Of a stretch of 64,000 nt of DNA, positions 44,627 through 64,000 are shown in pieces (positions within the stretch are counted from its first letter, which is position 1; each line of letters begins with the position of its first letter). The notes beneath the pieces were generated by a model, which was given only the letters and a program-made list of their open reading frames with translations, was not told the DNA's origin and did not search any database. Source of the DNA: Alligator mississippiensis (Eukaryota > Chordata > Crocodylia > Alligatoridae); NCBI RefSeq assembly GCF_030867095.1, contig NC_081828.1:1999001-2063000 (forward strand), read 5' to 3'. A program made the position numbers and the translations under genes.

Positions 44627-47600
44627 GACGTGTTTAAATCAGCTGGTCCTGATGTTCTCCACCCCAGGGTGCTGAGGCGATTGGCAGAGGTCATTGCGGC
44701 ACCCCTGGTACGGCTCTATGAGCACTCGTGGTGCTCTGGTGTGGTGCTGGAGGGCTGGAAAAAGGCCAATGTGGTTTCCATTTTCAAAAAAGGGAGGAAG
44801 GAGGACCCGGGAAACTACAGACCTGTTAGTCTTACCTCGGTCCTGGGGAAGCTTTTTGAGAGAGTTATCCTGGCGCATGTCTGCGAGGGGCCGGCAGGGG
44901 AGGGGATGCTCAGGGACAACCAACACGGGTTCATTCGAGGCAGGTCCTGTCAGACCAACCTGCTGACCGCAGAAATCCAGGGCAGCCTACGGGCCAAAAG
45001 GGGAGCACATAAAAAGTGGAAACAGGGTGAGGTCACTAAAGATGAATATACCTCCTCTGCTCGTGCTTGTAGGGAGGCAGTTAGGCGGGCCAAAGCTGCC
45101 ATGGAGCTGAGGATGGCATCCCAAGTTAAGGATAACAAAAAATTGTTTTTTAGATATATAGGGAGTAAAAGGAAGGCCCAGGGAGGAATAGGACCCCTGC
45201 TAAATGGGCAGAAACAATTGGTGACAGACAGGGGGGACAAGGCTGAACTCCTCAACGAGTTCTTTGCCTCAGTGCTCCTAAGCGAGGGGCACGACAAGGC
45301 TCTCACTGGGATTGTAGAGAGGCAGCAGCAAGGCGCCAGACTGCCATGCGTAGACCCTGAGCTGGTGCAGAGTCACTTGGAAGAACTGGATGGGTTTAAG
45401 TCGGCAGGCCCGGATGGGCTCCATCCGAGGGTGCTGAAGGCACTGGCCGACATCATTGCACAGCCACTGGCGGTAATATTCGAACGCTCGTGGCGCACGG
45501 GCCAAGTCCCGGAGGACTGGAAAAGGGCTAACGTGGTCCCCATTTTCAAGAAGGGGAGGAAGGAGGACCCGGGCAACTATAGGCCGGTCAGTCTCACCTC
45601 CATCCTTGGTAAAGTCTTTGAAAAAATTATCAAGGCTCACATTTGTGAGAGCCCGGCAGGGCAGATTATGCTGAGGGGAAACCAGCACGGGTTCGTGGCA
45701 GGCAGATCGTGCCTGACCAACCTAGTCTTTTTCTATGACCAGGTTACGAAACGCCTGGACACAGGAGGAGGGGTGGATGTCGTATACTTGGACTTCAGGA
45801 AGGCCTTCGATACGGTATCCCACCCCATACTGGTGAACAAGTTAAGAGGCTGTGACGTGGATGACTGCACAGTCCGGTGGGTGGCGAATTGGCTAGAGGG
45901 TCGCACCCAGAGAGTCGTGGTGGATGGGTCGGTCTCGACCTGGAAGGGTGTGGGCAGTGGGGTCCCGCAGGGCTCGGTCCTTGGACCGATACTCTTTAAT
46001 GTCTTCATCAGTGACTTGGACGTGGGAGTGAAGTGTACTCTGTCCAAGTTTGCAGATGACACAAAGCTATGGGGAGAAGTGGACACGCCGGAGGGCAGGG
46101 AACAGCTGCAGGCAGACCTGGATAGGTTGGACAAGTGGGCAGAAAACAACAGGATGCAGTTCAACAAGGAGAAATGCAAAGTGCTGCACCTAGGGAGGAA
46201 AAATGTCCAGCACACCTACAGCCTAGGGAATGACCTGCTGGGTGGCACAGAGGTGGAAAGGGATCTGGGAGTCCTAGTGGACTCCAAGTTGAACATGAGC
46301 CGGCAGTGTGACGAAGCCATCAGAAAAGCTAACGGCACTTTATCGTGCATCAGCAGATGCATGACAAATAGGTCCAGGGAGGTGATACTTCCCCTCTATC
46401 GGGCGCTGGTCAGACCGCAGTTGGAGTACTGCGTGCAATTCTGGGCGCTGCAGTTCAAGAGGGATGCGGAGAACCTGGAGAGGGTCCAGAGAAGGGCAAC
46501 TCATATGGTCAAGGGCCTGCAGACCAAGCCCTACGAGGAGAGACTAGAGAAACTGGACCTTTTCAGCCTCCGCAAGAGAAGGTTGAGAGGCGACCTAGTG
46601 GCCGCCTATAAGTTCATCACAGGGGCACAGAAGGGAATTGGTGAGGATTTATTCACCAAGGCGCCCCCGGGGGTTACAGGAAACAATGGCCACAAGCTAG
46701 CAGAGAGCAGATTTAGACTGGACATTAGGAAGAACTTCTTCACAGTTCGAGTGGCCAGGGTCTGGAACGGGCTCCCAAGGGAGGTGGTGCTCTCCCCTAC
46801 CCTGGGGGTCTTCAAGAGGAGGTTAGAGGAGCATCTAGCTGGGGTCATCTAGACCCAGCACTCTTTCCTGCTTATGCAGGGGGTTGGACTCGATGATCTA
46901 TTGAGGTCCCTTCCGACCCTAACATCTATGAATCTGTGAATCTGTGAACCTGGTGGCCTTCTATGACCAGGTCACAACATCCTTAGACGCAGGGGTAGCA
47001 GTGGACATAGTCTTCCTGAACTTCAGGAAGGCATTCGACACAGTTTCTCACCCCATTCTCATTCAAAAACTCGGGGACTGTGGTGTCGACACCTACAGTC
47101 AAATGGGTCGCTAACTGGCTGGAGGGCTGCACCCCCAAGAGTGGTGGTGGACGGGTCATTTTTGACCTGGAGGGCTGTGGGCAGCGGGGTCCCCCAGGGC
47201 TCGGTCTTCGGGCTCACACCGTTCAACATCTTCATCAGTGACTTGGACGAGGGGGTGGAAAGCACCCTGTTCGAATTCGCAGATGACACTAAGATGTGGG
47301 GGGAAGTGGGCACGCTAGAAGGGAGGAATAGGCTGCAATCGGACCTAGACAGGTCACAGGGGTGGGCAGATGAGAACAGGATGGGATTGAACACTGACAA
47401 GTGCAAGGTGCTGCACCTGGGGAGGAAGAGCCAGCAGCAGACCTACAGGCTGGGGAACTCCCTTCTCGTCAGCGCAGATGCAGAAAAGGATCTTGGAGTC
47501 ATTATTGATGCCAAAATGAACATGGGCCGACAGCGTGGGGACGCAGTCAGGAAGGCCAACCGCACCTTGTCGTGCATCCACAGATACATCTCGAGCAGGT

Positions 47601-48175
47601 CCAGGGAGGTGATCCTCCCCCCTCTACGCGACACTGGTCAGGCCGCAGCTGGAGTACTGCGTCCAGTTCTGGGCGCTGCACTTCAGGAGGGATGTGGACA
47701 GCATGGAGAGGGTCCAGAGGAGGCCACCCGCATGATCCAGGGACAGCAGGGCAGGCCCTACGAGGAGAGGCTACAGGACCTGAACCCGTTCAGCCTCCAC
47801 AAGAGAAGGCTGAGGGGGGATCTAGTGGCCTGTTACAAACTAGTCAGAGGGGACCAGCAGGCATTGGGGGAGTCCCTGTTCCCCCGAGCGCTACCAGGAG
47901 TGACTAGAAATACCGGTCACAAGCTGGCAGAGGGTAGATTCAGACTAGACATCAGGAGGCGCTACTTCACAGTCAGGGCGGCTAGGATCTGGAACCAGCT
48001 TCAGAGACGTGGTGCTGGCTCCGACCCTGGGGGGCTTTAAGAGGAAACCTCCTCTTAAATGAACACCTCACCGGAGTCGTTTGACCCCAGCACTCTTTCC
48101 TGCCGTGGCAGGGGGTCGGACTTGATGATCTGCTCAGGTCCCGTCCCACCCGACCAACTATGACACTGTGAAACG
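44627..48175 (+). mobile_element. Older CR1 LINE, interrupted by a younger CR1
   Basis: The left part 44627-44962 encodes FKSAGPDVLHPRVLRRLAEV ... NQHGFIRGRSCQTNL of ORF2. The right part 46947-48175 resumes with NLVAFYDQVTT and VFLNFRKAFDTVSHPILIQK, then VPQGSVFGLTPFNIFISDLD, FADDTKMW and the C-terminus, ending in a CR1 tail (GGGGGTCGGACTTGATGATC, TATGACACTGTGAA). The endonuclease half is missing. The right part has at least two frame breaks (near 47100 and 47620), so it is a dead copy. The two parts are collinear across the 2-kb insert. The outer copy must therefore predate the inner one. Confidence 0.9.
44963..46946 (+). mobile_element. Younger CR1 LINE inserted in the older one, ORF2 3' half open
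   Basis: The 5' end is truncated, beginning at ORF2 GSLRAKRGAHKKWKQGEV. The frame is open to a TAG at 46850-46852, followed by a 3' tail with TTGGACTCGATGATCTATTG and ATGAATCTGTGAATCTGTG. Reverse transcriptase motifs are all present: KRANVVPIFKKGRKEDPGNY, SVLGP after GSGVPQG, YLDFRKAFDTVSH and the catalytic FADDTKLW. The hexamer AACCTG occurs on both sides (44957-44962 and 46947-46952), a short target duplication or microhomology. No endonuclease domain is left. It is about 94 percent identical in protein to the 4985-5770 copy, which marks it as the same young subfamily. Because it landed in frame, one 803-codon frame (44441-46852) runs through the old and new elements. Confidence 0.92.
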
Positions 48176-48179
48176 ATGA

Positions 48180-49215
48180 CAGCGGGCGATGTGCCGGGGA
48201 GGAGGGAGGAGGAAGAAGGGCTGCTGGCACGAGACAGCATCGCCCAGCCAGACGGGCTGGCACAGCACCCACGACTGGCGTGTCGCGAGCGAGGGCCACG
48301 CTCTGCTTCAGGGTGGGGACGACGGGCTGGGGGGGTCACCTTGGATGTCAGCAATTCACAGGCTTCTTCCCTGCTGCAGGTGCGAGGAGGCAGAAAGCAG
48401 GATGCGTTTGGGGAAGACGAGAGGAGGGAGATACAGGCCGATATCCAAGTGGGGACAGGGCTGGACCCAGGGTGCGCTGGGCTGTCGCACGCCTTTCTAT
48501 TCCTTCTGAACGCTTCATTTCACAGGTGTGAACGACCCAAAATCATTTCCTCTGGTCCCACCGCGCCAGCTCTCCTTGCTCCTGCCTGTTTGCTGCTCCT
48601 AGTCACGTTGTGCCCATTTCGCAGCCCTGCAGACCGTCAGGGTTTGGCTTTGTTTTTCACTCGCAGCTAAAACCATCCCCTCAGGTGTGGAAATGTTCAT
48701 TCAGGGGAATGGCAGCTCTGGGGTGGAAATCGCTGTCAGTGAAGCTCGGAGGAGCAGGCCAGAGGCTCAACAAGGCTTGATTTTGCTTTATGAATCGGAA
48801 AAAGAGACGTAAATTTACTGCTGGGAACGGCGAGATGACCGAGACGGCAGCTCTGGATTCCTGCCGCCAAGCGGCTATCGCATCCGTCAGATAGCAAAAA
48901 CCACAGCAAATTCAAGCTGTTTCCAATAGATTTCTTTTTCTTCTGTCTTGAATGCTTCAGCTCCGGCCACCTACATTTTAGGGAGACACCGCGTGTCCTT
49001 GTGACGTACAGCGCAGCACGCGTCGGTCCCCAGTGATGATGCCTCCCACCAGCTGAACCCCCTTTTCTAAATCTACACTTTAAGGCAAATTAGCCCAAAT
49101 GTAAGGCACACCCGTACTGTGCTTTAACTGTGGTGATGTTGAGCGTGCCTAAATTTGCAGGTATCAAATTTAGGAGCAAATAATTCAAGTGCATTCATGC
49201 AGGTGTAGACGTGTT
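48180..49215. other. Intergenic sequence with an AT-rich island
   Basis: No gene seen. 48960-49215 is clearly more AT-rich than its surroundings, with TCTACACTTTAAGG and GTGTAGACGTGTTAAAGC in loosely inverted positions. It may be a decayed DNA transposon, which I cannot confirm. Confidence 0.4.
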
Positions 49216-49224
49216 AAAGCACAT

Positions 49225-49740
49225 TAACGTGGGCTGGACACAAGTAGGGGAAGGGACGGTGCCTCTCTACTTGGCGCTGGTCAGGCCTCATCTGGACACC
49301 GGGTGCAGCTCTGGGCTCCACATTTTACAAGCAACGTGGAGAAGTGAGAGAGGGTCCGGGGTGGGCAAGGAAGATGCTCAAGGGCTTGGCAGGCAAGGCA
49401 GGCGAGAGAGGCCGGCGGAGCCGGGCACGTCCGGCTTGCAGAAAAGGTGCCAAGAGCGACGCGAGAGCCTTTCTTGCACAGCCGTGGAGGAGCGGGCGAG
49501 CTCCTCTTCTCTCGCTGCACGGAGCAGGGCACGGACCAGCGCCTTGAAGTTGCAGCAAAGCAGGTTTAGGTTGGAGCTCAGGAAACACGTCCTCACTGTC
49601 GGAGCAGGGAGCCCGTGGGGGAGACGCCGGGGAAGGGGGGGCTGTCCACCGCTGGAGGGGTTCAGGAGAGCTCGGGCGGGCGCTGGGCTGGACGGGCCCT
49701 CCCGAGCCCCCTGCTCCAAATCAGCCCAGACGAACGTCAG
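49225..49740 (+). mobile_element. Highly degenerate CR1 LINE remnant
   Basis: LYLALVRPHLDTGCSSGLHI (from about 49265) corresponds to the CR1 segment [17 protein letters not shown]. Downstream, SRFRLELRKHVLTVGAGSPW (about 49560) matches SRFRLDIRKNFFTV. The order is right, but the frame drifts and much is lost. This is the oldest CR1 in the window. Confidence 0.7.
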
Positions 49741-49834
49741 TCCAAGCTGCACCGACTCACGGCACCGTGGGGTCGCATCCAGTCCTCCCCTGCCTGAGGA
49801 GGTTCAGCCCCGTCCAAACCAGCCCAGACTGGGG

Positions 49835-50470
49835 TTGGGGTTGGGGCTGGGGCTGTGCCCATGCTCCTGCATGAGACCCCCATGGGCAGGGCCCCGGCTG
49901 CAGCCAGAGGGGAGGTCGGCAGGGGGCAGCATCTGCCCGCGGATGGGTGCAAGGGGCAGGGTGTCGGGGTCGTGCCCCCAGGGCCTGGCTCAGGGCAGGT
50001 TGATGATTTTGGGGGGCGAAGGGAGGGGGGGGGGTCTTTCTTTTGGAGCAGAGCAGCAATGGCAGGGGGCCGGGCCGCGAGCAAGCGAGGGGCACCCACA
50101 GCTCTAGATATAGGGGTGTTGGGGGGCAACGACTGGGACCTCGGGTCAGTTTGGAGAGGGGGGCTGGGGGCAGTCTCGGGCTCCAGGAGTCAGGGCCCTG
50201 CTGCCCCGGGAGGAGCACCCTCCGCCCCTGCAAGGGTCCCTCCCCCCCAGGTCTGCCCCCCAACACGGTACCCCCCGGGCAGGGCGCTGGCATGGCCGCC
50301 CAGGCACGTGCCCCCTGCCGCTCCCCGCAGCACAGCCCCCCAGTGCCCCGGGGGCAGCTGCCAGCCTGTCCTTTGACCCACCCTGCTCCCCCCGCCTGTG
50401 GGGTCCCCCCCGCCATGCTAGGGCTGTTGCCCCCCCCCGATCTTTGGAGGTGTTGGCCCGCAGCGCTGTG
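49835..50470. other. GC-rich intergenic sequence
   Basis: Nothing coding was recognised. It is C/G homopolymer-rich, with no repeat family that I can name. Confidence 0.4.
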
Positions 50471-50489
50471 TGTCCCCCGGGCCTCGCAG

Positions 50490-50781
50490 ATCACACATGC
50501 ATGCACACACCCATGTGCACACGCACCCACGTATATGCTCACACACTTACATGCTTTCTCTCACACACACACACACACACACACACACGTTCAGACACTC
50601 TCACACACTTATGCACTTGCATGCTTTTACCTACATGCTCAGACACACATGCTCTTTCTTACACATACACACATGCTTACTCACACACATACACGCTTAA
50701 ATGCTCTTACACACACACGCTTTCTCACATGCACACGCACTCATATGCTCTCACACACACATACACGCGCTCACGTTTCTG

Positions 50782-50830
<49 letters not shown>
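50490..50830. repeat. CA-rich array with two clean (CA)n runs
   Basis: Degenerate ACACATGC/ACACACTTATGC motifs contain pure (CA) runs at about 50561-50588 and 50787-50826. It lies just beyond the PTCH2 polyadenylation signal. Confidence 0.9.
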
Positions 50831-50835
<5 letters not shown>

Positions 50836-50877
50836 ACACGTGCCAGGCGGCGGCGCGGGGCGTAGATAGAATATCGC

Positions 50878-50883
50878 TTTATT
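50878..50883 (-). terminator. PTCH2: Putative PTCH2 polyadenylation signal (AATAAA on minus strand)
   Basis: TTTATT on the plus strand. It is the first canonical signal below the PTCH2 stop codon and would give a 3' untranslated region of about 1.1 kb. That region includes an (ATA)n tract at about 51454-51472 and C-runs. Confidence 0.65.
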
Positions 50884-51982
50884 CCCGTGCGCGGGGCCGG
50901 CCCGGGCTGGGGCTCGGCGCGACACGACCTACAAAAATAGACTCTGCTCTGTGATATAAATAATTTACCTGCCCCCCCCCGCCCCCACCATGGAGACCCG
51001 GCAGGACCAGGGGGCACTGGCAGCGGGGCAGGGGGGCCCCATGACCGCTTGCACCCTGGGCACGGCTGGGGCTGGGCCATGGGGGTGGCTGGGGGTGGCT
51101 GCTGGTGCCCCCCTTGCCCCTGAGCTTTGCGGGTGCCCTCGCCCCCCCAGCAGGGGCGCCAGCAGGCAATTGGGGAGCAGGGGGGGGGCGGGGGGCAGGA
51201 ATTAAAGTGCTGGTGATGGAGGTGAAGCGGGCACTGTTTGCCCTCCGGCTCCAGGATCGGGGCCCGTGCGGGGAGGGGGCTGCAGCAGGACCGAGCGCTG
51301 CCATTTCCCCCCAGGAGGGGAGCAGGGGGGCAGTAACCCCCCCCCCCCCGGGCACCCCAACCCAGCAGCCCCCCCTTGCATAGGAACTGGTGCCTGCAGG
51401 GCTGGGCTCTGCCCCAACCCCCCGGGGTCTCCAGGGCAGGGGCAGCGCGGGGAGAATAATAATAATAATATTAAGGGAATAGCAGCATGTCGTGGGGGCG
51501 CTGGCACCCCCCACCCCACTGGGCACCCCCGGCCCTGCCCACGGCTCCTGGCGCCCACAGTCCCCGGCCCAGCCAGTGGGACGCCAGGGCACAGCCTGGC
51601 ACACGTGGCACATCATGGCTTGCCACGCCACGCCACGCCAACATGGCACATCATGACACAGCATGTCACGTCCTGGCACAGCAAATGTGGCACATCGTAG
51701 TGTGCTGCACCACGTCACACCATGGCACGTCTTCAGGGGCCTCCTGGTCCCGTGGGGCAGCCTGCAATGACACGGGGCAGCAGGTCAGAGCAGGCCCCAC
51801 CCGCAGCTGCACTCTCCGCCTTACTCCCACCAGGCGTGGGCAGGCACGTGTGTGTTCACACGTGTGCCCGTGGCATCAGGCCCTGCAAACACACCACGGG
51901 GCACCTCTGCTGGGCTCCCCCCCAATAGCCCAGGGCTGCTGTCCCTGGTGCCCCCTGCTGTGGGCATGACATGTGACCCCAC

Positions 51983-59811
<7,829 letters not shown>

Positions 59812-62800
59812 CTGCGGGCACAGCGCTGCCCTCAGTGCCTGCCCGGGCCGGGACACTCCCGGTGCCCCCGCGCAGGCCCCGACGGGCACGCACACCTAGA
59901 TACAGACACTTGCACACACACATAGATACGGATGCCTGCACACATGGGCACAGATACTCGCGTGCACATGCATCCACATGTAGATACAGATGCTCACGCA
60001 CATGTGCACGCAGAGATGCATGCACTCATAGATACACATGCCCACATATGCACATGGATACAGGCATCCACATGCATGCACACACAGATACAGGCTTGCA
60101 CACATGGGCACACGACTGCTTCCACGTCATCCCAGCAGCCTGCAGAGACCTCCTCCACCCCCCCACCCCCCCACTCCATCCTTTCCCCGCCGTCCCCGGT
60201 CAGAGCCACCGGCAGGACGTTTCGAGCAGCCCTAGTGCCTGGGGCCGAGAAAGGAGCAAGACACGGGCACCGGTGGCAGAGCTGGGGGGGTGCGGGATCC
60301 CGGTGGCCATTCCCAGCCCTGTCCGGCGGTGTGTGCTTCCTGCCTCCCCCCAGCAGCCCCCGCCCAGTCCAACTCCCGCTGCTCGGGCACCACGAAGCCT
60401 TGCCTGCAGTATTGCCCAGCAGCTTTTGCACTGGCTGCACAGGGCGCCAGAAGCCAGCCCTGGAGACGCTACAGCCCTGCGAGCAGCAGAGCTCCCGGAG
60501 AGCCCTGTTTGAAGGGCTGTGCCCCCGATCCAGTCCCCCCAGCCCTGGGGCATCACGACCCCCCACATCAGCCCCCAGGCAGCCGCCTCGCTGCCCCTGG
60601 CTCCAGGGCAGCCCCATGTCCCAGCTGTCTCCCCGCATCCCGGCCCTGTGCGGCTCGGGGAAAAGCCCCTTCCCCCTTTAGGACAATGCCTGGGGCTGGT
60701 GCACCTCTTGCCCCACTGCCTTGGGCACCCCCATAGAGCAGGGTGGGGGGGTAAGGGACTCTACCAAGGACACACAGGGGAGTCGGTGGCACAACAAGGA
60801 CACAAATCCAGGAGCCGGTGGCTTTCTGGGGCAGGCAACGTGGCTCCCCCCGGCACAGGGGACACAGAGATCTCTTGCTGAGGCTGCTCGAGTCCCTGCG
60901 GGGACTGGAGGTGGCCTGACCACGGGGGCAGCCCTCGTGACTCAGCGTGGTCTCTCCCTCCTGCCCCCCGCGGCGGTGCCTTGGCTACAACAGGGCTGGT
61001 AGGGCCCAGCTGCAAGGGGAAACCCCCACAGTTTGGTGCAGTAGGGACCCCCTGAGAGGGGCAGCCCCCCGCACTGGGAGCTCCCAACCTACCCAGCGCA
61101 GAGCCAGAGGAGAAATTGAGGCCATGAAGGCAAAGGGAGGTGGCCGAGGCTGCCCAGCTGGGCAGTGGCAGAGCCAGGAGCGGCTCCTAGGGCAGCACTC
61201 TGACCCCTGGACAGGATGACCTAGGTCCAGCCGTGGCACGGGGCCTGCTTATAGTGATCAGGGCCGTGTCACCGCTCTGCCACTGCCAGCCTGCACAGCC
61301 CTGGGCACGTCCTTGGACCCTGCATCCCAGGGGGGAAGCTCTGTGGGCTGGTTGTGCAGCTCCTAGCACGATTGAGCCTGATCCCTAGTGCTTGCATGAG
61401 CTCGGGTCCTGGGGGCTGTAGGACAGGCAGGCTGGGGACGGGCAAGCAGGCAGGGCTGAACGGGGCGGGAAGGGCCGAGCTGGGTCCTTCTGCCCCCCTG
61501 GGCAGCCGGCTCCGGCCCCCACCAGGCTGCTCCAGGCCCCGGGAGGGATCCAGGAGAGGGGAACCAGTGGGGGCTTCCCCCCGGCCACCCAGACACCATG
61601 GAGCTGGGAACTGGGCCGGGGTGGGGGCCGGGCAGCCGGAGCTGGAGCAGGCAGGGAGTAGGCATGTGTGCATGCGTGTGCATACACACACACACATGCA
61701 CGTGTGCCTGCCTGGCCTTTGCCGCCCACTCCCAGGCCAGCTGTTCAGCTGTTGGGGTTCAATCCACTGCCGCTGGAGGAGCATGGCTGGGGGGGGCATG
61801 AAGACACGCAGCCCCCCCCCCCGGCTCGCACACACGCATGCACACGTGCTCCGCCAGCATCCCTGGGCTGCACACAAGCCCGGGCCACCGTCAGTGTTGT
61901 GGGACGGATTAGCGGATTAGGCAGCACTGAAAGGCCCCATGCTGGCGCGGAGGAAGCCCGGCCCGGGGCCGGCGCGGGGGGGACCTGCACCCCCACTCCC
62001 ACTCCCCCCACAGGCCGAACCCCGGGTGCCTCTCCCAGCCACCACGGCGCCCCTGTCTCCTCTGCCCCGGCACACACGGGTGACCGACCGGGGACACCAG
62101 GCCCTCGCCCCCGACCTGTGTTCAGACCCCAGGCCTTCACGACCGGGTCCCCCAGCACCGGGGGTCTCTGCCCAGCTGCGGGGGGCTGGAAAGCTCCCAG
62201 CACCCTGTACCATGGACCCCCCCAAAAAGAGGGGGGAAACTGTTCAAGTTGGGGTCTACTCAGGGCTCTGCAGCATCCCGGCACTGGCCATTTCCATATG
62301 CATGGGGCCGCGGACTAACGATGCTAATCACGCTCCGCCGGCCGCGGTGACAAATGGCTGCGGGAGGCGCTGCGCTGCCTGCTAATGCGCCGTGCTGGGT
62401 GGCGGGAGCCCGCGGCCCCCCCGTGCGAATGCCGAGGGTTTTCCACCCTGCTGCCTTCATTCAGGCCCGGGGGAGTTTCTGGACTGGGCCCACGTCTCCT
62501 ACCCAGGGTGGGGGGATGACAAGGGCTCGTCTCAGCTCCTTGCGATGCAAAGCCAAAGGCGGGTGCAGGAACCAGCGTCGCTGGCAGAGCCTGCCCGTCC
62601 CTTGCTCTGTCCCTTGGCGAGACTCCGGGAAAGGCCCAGGAGAGAGGCATCCAGCCCGGCCTGGGGAAAACCAGCCCCCACGCGCCCGGGAAAGCCCCTC
62701 CATGCGGCGCATCCCCTGGCACGGCCCTTCCCACCCGCACGCCCCGGTGGCACCGGTGCCGTCTCCTGGCTCCCGGCCTGGTGGGGGCCCAGCAGTGCCT

Positions 62801-64000
62801 GTCGCTGGGACCCCCCAGCCCGGCTGCAGCCCCGCTCTGTGCCCCGCCGTCCCAGGTCCCTGCAGGGGCAACTCCAGGCTCGGAGGCCGCTCCAGTTAGC
62901 AATTCATGCGGCTTCCCTTTGAACCCTGCTGGGTGCTATAAATCATCGGGGAGGGGAGCTCTGCTCCCCCCAGGGCTCACGCCCCGTTCCGGGACCCCAC
63001 AGCAGCTGCCTGGAGCTCGCCACGGCGCAGAGGGACTGGCCTCAGTGCCCAACGCGGGCACCCAGCACATGCCCTGGGGGCAGCTCCCAGCAGAGCCTGG
63101 CGGGCAGGGGCAAGACCCAGGAGGGGGGCAACAGGGCTCCCTGGGCAGGGGCAGGACGGAGCCGAGTCCTGCAAGCTCATCTCGTGCCGCAGCCTCGTGC
63201 AGCTCCTGGGCCACCCCCAGCGCCGCTGGTGCTGTCTGAGCTGGCCCGGGCCAGACTCCTCCCAGCTGCCGCCCAAGCACCTGGAAATCCCCGGCCGCAA
63301 AGTGAGGGGCCCTGACCTGGTCCTACCCGGCCCATCCCCCAGGGCCCCATCCAGAGCCAGCGTGGTGCTCAGTACCCAGGGCAGCCCTGCCTGGCCGTGC
63401 TAGGCCCAAGCACCCTGCCAGCGTCGGCCCAGATGGAGCTGGCAGGACAGGGAAACTGAGGCACAAACCTCAGGCAGGATCCAGCACCTTGGACCGGGCA
63501 GCGCAGCGCAGCCCCCGCCTCCCCCGGCCCCTGCACGCCTGCCCCCTTTCTGCAGGGAAGGAATCTCAGTGCCCGCAAGGCAGTGGAAACACTCATGCAC
63601 ACACACACGTGTGCACACACACATGTACACACACGCTGCTTCTTGGCCCACACCCTCCTCCTGCCGACCCCAGCGGGAAGGTCCTCGCTGACCCCAAAGC
63701 AAAGGGCCACGGCCGGGACGGGCCTGACCGGGATTCCCAGAGGACTGCGGCAGGAAGGGGTGCATATGCATGTGTGTGCATGAGTGTGCAAGGGCACACC
63801 ACTCCTTTCCACCCGGGATGAGTCTCCCTCTGGCTGCCCTGAGTCCGGGTGCCAGGAGAGGAGAGAAGGGGTCACAAGTGAGGCCTCCAGCCTGTGCCCA
63901 GGGCCCGGGCACGTCCCAGCGGCGCGGGGCAACAGGTGGGCCCCGGTCCCAGGCTGTCAGCAGGGGAAGGGGGGCAGCCGGGCCAGGCCGGGGGTGGGAG
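59812..64000. other. First visible PTCH2 intron or upstream sequence, no exon recognised
   Basis: I looked on the minus strand for the two 5' PTCH exons (PLWLRA ... LWVEV) and did not find them, so they probably lie beyond 64000. The stretch holds a CA/ATGCAC array (59885-60115), MIR-like fragments (61090-61235, 63440-63475) and short CA tracts (61668-61710, 63590-63640). Nothing else is supported. Confidence 0.5.

Noticed and set aside
44441-46852. An 803-codon open frame as a host gene
   Set aside because: It is made of two CR1 ORF2 fragments, so it is annotated as mobile elements.

Overview
The window is vertebrate nuclear DNA, GC-rich and dense in genes and simple repeats. The gene models below were built by hand from splice sites, reading phase and recalled protein families. 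The CR1 LINE copies, with their cytosine-rich coding body and the short ATGAATCTGTG-type repeats at the 3' end, point to a sauropsid. They look most like crocodilian (alligator-type) CR1. That species call is an inference from memory.

Gene order, left to right: RPS8 (+, 1525-7746), BEST4 (-, 10846-15498), an LRR single-pass membrane protein (-, 17467-18642), PLK3 (+, 28752-35261), DYNLT4/TCTEX1D4 (-, 36797-37432), BTBD19 (+, 39587-42894) and PTCH2 (-, 51983-59811, its first exons lying beyond what I could find). Apart from the LRR gene, this is the order and orientation I know from human chromosome 1p34. Every multi-exon model closes in frame: RPS8 208 aa, BEST4 493 aa, PLK3 644 aa, BTBD19 295 aa.

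RPS8 is a snoRNA host. Each of its five introns carries one box C/D snoRNA: SNORD55, two copies of a SNORD46-type guide, and two copies of SNORD38. The duplicated SNORD46-type guide is unexpected relative to the four-snoRNA human gene.

The stretches between genes hold CR1 fragments of several ages, MIR-like SINE remnants, a foldback element, interstitial telomeric repeats, and many CA/ATGC-rich or tetranucleotide arrays. The most striking mobile-element structure is at 44.6-48.2 kb, where a younger CR1 has inserted into an older one and produced an 803-codon open frame running across the junction. PTCH2 introns hold three minisatellites. One of them (56.0-56.4 kb) appears to have grown out of an exon edge and its splice donor.

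The genes do not form a pathway. They are a conserved syntenic block with unrelated roles: translation, chloride channel, cell-cycle kinase, dynein light chain, BTB adaptor and Hedgehog receptor. The best candidate for something little described is the LRR receptor with an ITAM-like tyrosine tail between BEST4 and PLK3.
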